DNA from: Georgenia daeguensis
Lineage (GTDB): Bacteria > Actinomycetota > Actinomycetes > Actinomycetales > Actinomycetaceae
NCBI RefSeq assembly: GCF_039537705.1
Contig: NZ_BAABBA010000007.1
Location: 124,001-188,000 of the forward strand
Direction of reading: 5' to 3'
Length of the DNA stretch: 64,000 nt
Shown here: positions 63,102-64,000 of the stretch, piece by piece
Position numbering within the stretch: position 1 is the first letter of the stretch
Layout of the letters: each line of letters begins with the position of its first letter
Made by a program: the position numbers and the translations under genes
Notes under the pieces: generated by a model
The model's database searches: none
Seen by the model: only the letters and a program-made list of their open reading frames with translations
Told to the model about the DNA's origin: nothing

Positions 63102-64000
63102 GTGACGACCTGGCACGAGCACGCGATCTTCTGGCACGCCTACCCCCTCGGCCTCGTCGGCGCGGAGCCGGTGCTCGACCCCGCGGCTCCGGTCGCCCAC
63201 CGGCTGCCGCGCCTGGCCGGCTGGCTGGACCACGCCGTCGAGCTCGGGGCCTCCGCGCTGCTGCTGGGGCCGGTCTTCACGTCCCACAGCCACGGCTACG
63301 ACACCGTCGACCACTTCACGATCGACCCCCGCCTCGGCGACCGCGGGGACTTCGACGCGCTCGTCGCCGCCGCCCACGAGCGCGGGCTCAAGGTCGTCCT
63401 CGACGGCGTCTTCAACCACGTCGGGTCCCGGCACCCCGCCTTCCTGCGCGCGGTCGACGGCGGACCCGACCACCCGGAGGCGGGGCTGTTCCGGCTGACG
63501 TGGCCGGAGGGTGCGACGGCCGGGACCCGGCCGGGGTACGCGACCTTCGAGGGGCACGAGGGTCTCGTGGCGCTGGACCACGACGCCGACGCCGTGGCTG
63601 AGCTCGTCGAGGAGGTCATGCGGTACTGGCTGCGTGCTGGGGCCGACGGCTGGCGGCTCGACGCCGCGTACGCGGTGCCGCCCTCGTTCTGGGCGAAGGT
63701 GCTTCCCGCGGTGCGTGCCGAGTTCCCCGAGGCGTACGTGGTCGGCGAGGTCATCCACGGCGACTACGCCGGCTTCGTCGCGGCCTCGGGGGTGGACGCG
63801 GTGACCCAGTACGAGCTCTGGAAGGCGATCTGGAGCAGCCTGAACGACCGCAACCTCTACGAGCTCGACCACGCCCTCGGGCGGCACAACGCCCTGCTGG
63901 AGACGTTCGCGCCCATGACGTTCGTGGGCAACCACGACGTCACCCGCATCGCCTCGCGCCTGAGCGACCGGGGCCACCTGCCGCACGCGCTGGTCGTCCT
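63102..64000 (+). CDS. GH13 alpha-amylase-family protein, 3' end cut by window edge
   Basis: Partial: about 300 residues and still open. All four GH13 motifs are present: I, DGVFNH (Asp101-His106); II, GWRLDAAY with Arg185 and nucleophile Asp187; III, Glu216 in VVGEVIH; IV, FVGNHD with Asp279. So it is an active glycoside hydrolase of the amylase barrel, opening WHEHAIFWHAYPLGLVGAEP. Substrate (maltodextrin, trehalose or sucrose-like) needs the missing C-terminal domain. GTG start, with no strong Shine-Dalgarno. Confidence 0.9.
   Translation, partial: MTTWHEHAIFWHAYPLGLVGAEPVLDPAAPVAHRLPRLAGWLDHAVELGASALLLGPVFTSHSHGYDTVDHFTIDPRLGDRGDFDALVAAAHERGLKVVLDGVFNHVGSRHPAFLRAVDGGPDHPEAGLFRLTWPEGATAGTRPGYATFEGHEGLVALDHDADAVAELVEEVMRYWLRAGADGWRLDAAYAVPPSFWAKVLPAVRAEFPEAYVVGEVIHGDYAGFVAASGVDAVTQYELWKAIWSSLNDRNLYELDHALGRHNALLETFAPMTFVGNHDVTRIASRLSDRGHLPHALVV

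Noticed and set aside
1..64000. tRNA, rRNA, insertion sequence, prophage or plasmid origin
   Set aside because: No cloverleaf-type sequence, transposase or integrase motif, or iteron cluster was found.

Overview
The window comes from a very GC-rich actinobacterium, probably of the order Micrococcales (Cellulomonas, Cellulosimicrobium or Georgenia-like). The signs are the extreme third-position G/C, frequent GTG starts, ATGA/GTGA stop-start overlaps, leaderless-looking genes with a TACC(A/C)T box 6-7 bases before ATG, an LigD with the mycobacterial domain order, and actinobacterial Tat and lipoprotein signals. The genus is an inference; no rRNA or tRNA is present to check it. I see no transposase, integrase, CRISPR array, tRNA or origin.

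Region 1 (1-13,130) is housekeeping and stress metabolism. It holds two alpha/beta hydrolases and a VOC protein, and a MarR repressor divergent from an F420/NADP-type oxidoreductase. A four-gene oligopeptide ABC importer follows, with a strong hairpin after the binding-protein gene. Then come the NHEJ protein LigD, whose linker carries a perfect palindromic insertion, a dodecin and a GNAT acetyltransferase.

Region 2 (13,161-18,060) has a lone ureidoglycine aminohydrolase gene behind two TTCC/GGAA operators. Facing it is a five-gene, translationally coupled minus-strand operon. That operon encodes an EspC/WXG100-like small protein, a T7SS-signal-like protein with a membrane hairpin, and three unrecognised proteins. 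It looks like an undescribed type VII effector locus, without the secretion machine in the window.

Region 3 (18,065-32,472) is a mosaic: an AHSA1-type protein, a DUF2807 lipoprotein with a response-regulator-like promoter, an MFS transporter, a rifampicin phosphotransferase-like dikinase, a CGNR regulator, cupin, thioredoxin and ProA. It also has a 27-bp tandem array that swallows the stop codons of two convergent genes, an FUSC-type transporter, a PNPOx protein, a UBP zinc finger, a DsbA/FrnE protein with a coupled 58-residue partner, and a sugar epimerase.

Region 4 (32,703-58,132) is a large surface-polysaccharide locus. It begins with a Tat-exported small protein and a GTGA-coupled trio: an HPr-kinase-like/PqqD fusion, a PF14907-type nucleotidyltransferase and a second PqqD. 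These are followed by a Wzz/BY-kinase, about ten glycosyltransferases (one a GT4-GT2 fusion, one Core-2/I-branching type, one GT-C membrane enzyme), a Wzy-like polymerase, a Wzx-like flippase, a pyruvyltransferase, the initiating phosphoglycosyltransferase and an LCP attachment enzyme. Together they describe Wzx/Wzy assembly of a pyruvylated repeat unit, chain-length control by the BY-kinase, and LCP transfer to the cell wall. The kinase/PqqD/nucleotidyltransferase trio is the most unusual part.

Region 5 (58,161-64,000) holds two VOC proteins, a small acidic protein coupled to an SDR, a PPOX-fold protein, a BBE-type FAD oxidase, an AHSA1-type protein and the 5' part of a GH13 amylase that runs off the end.
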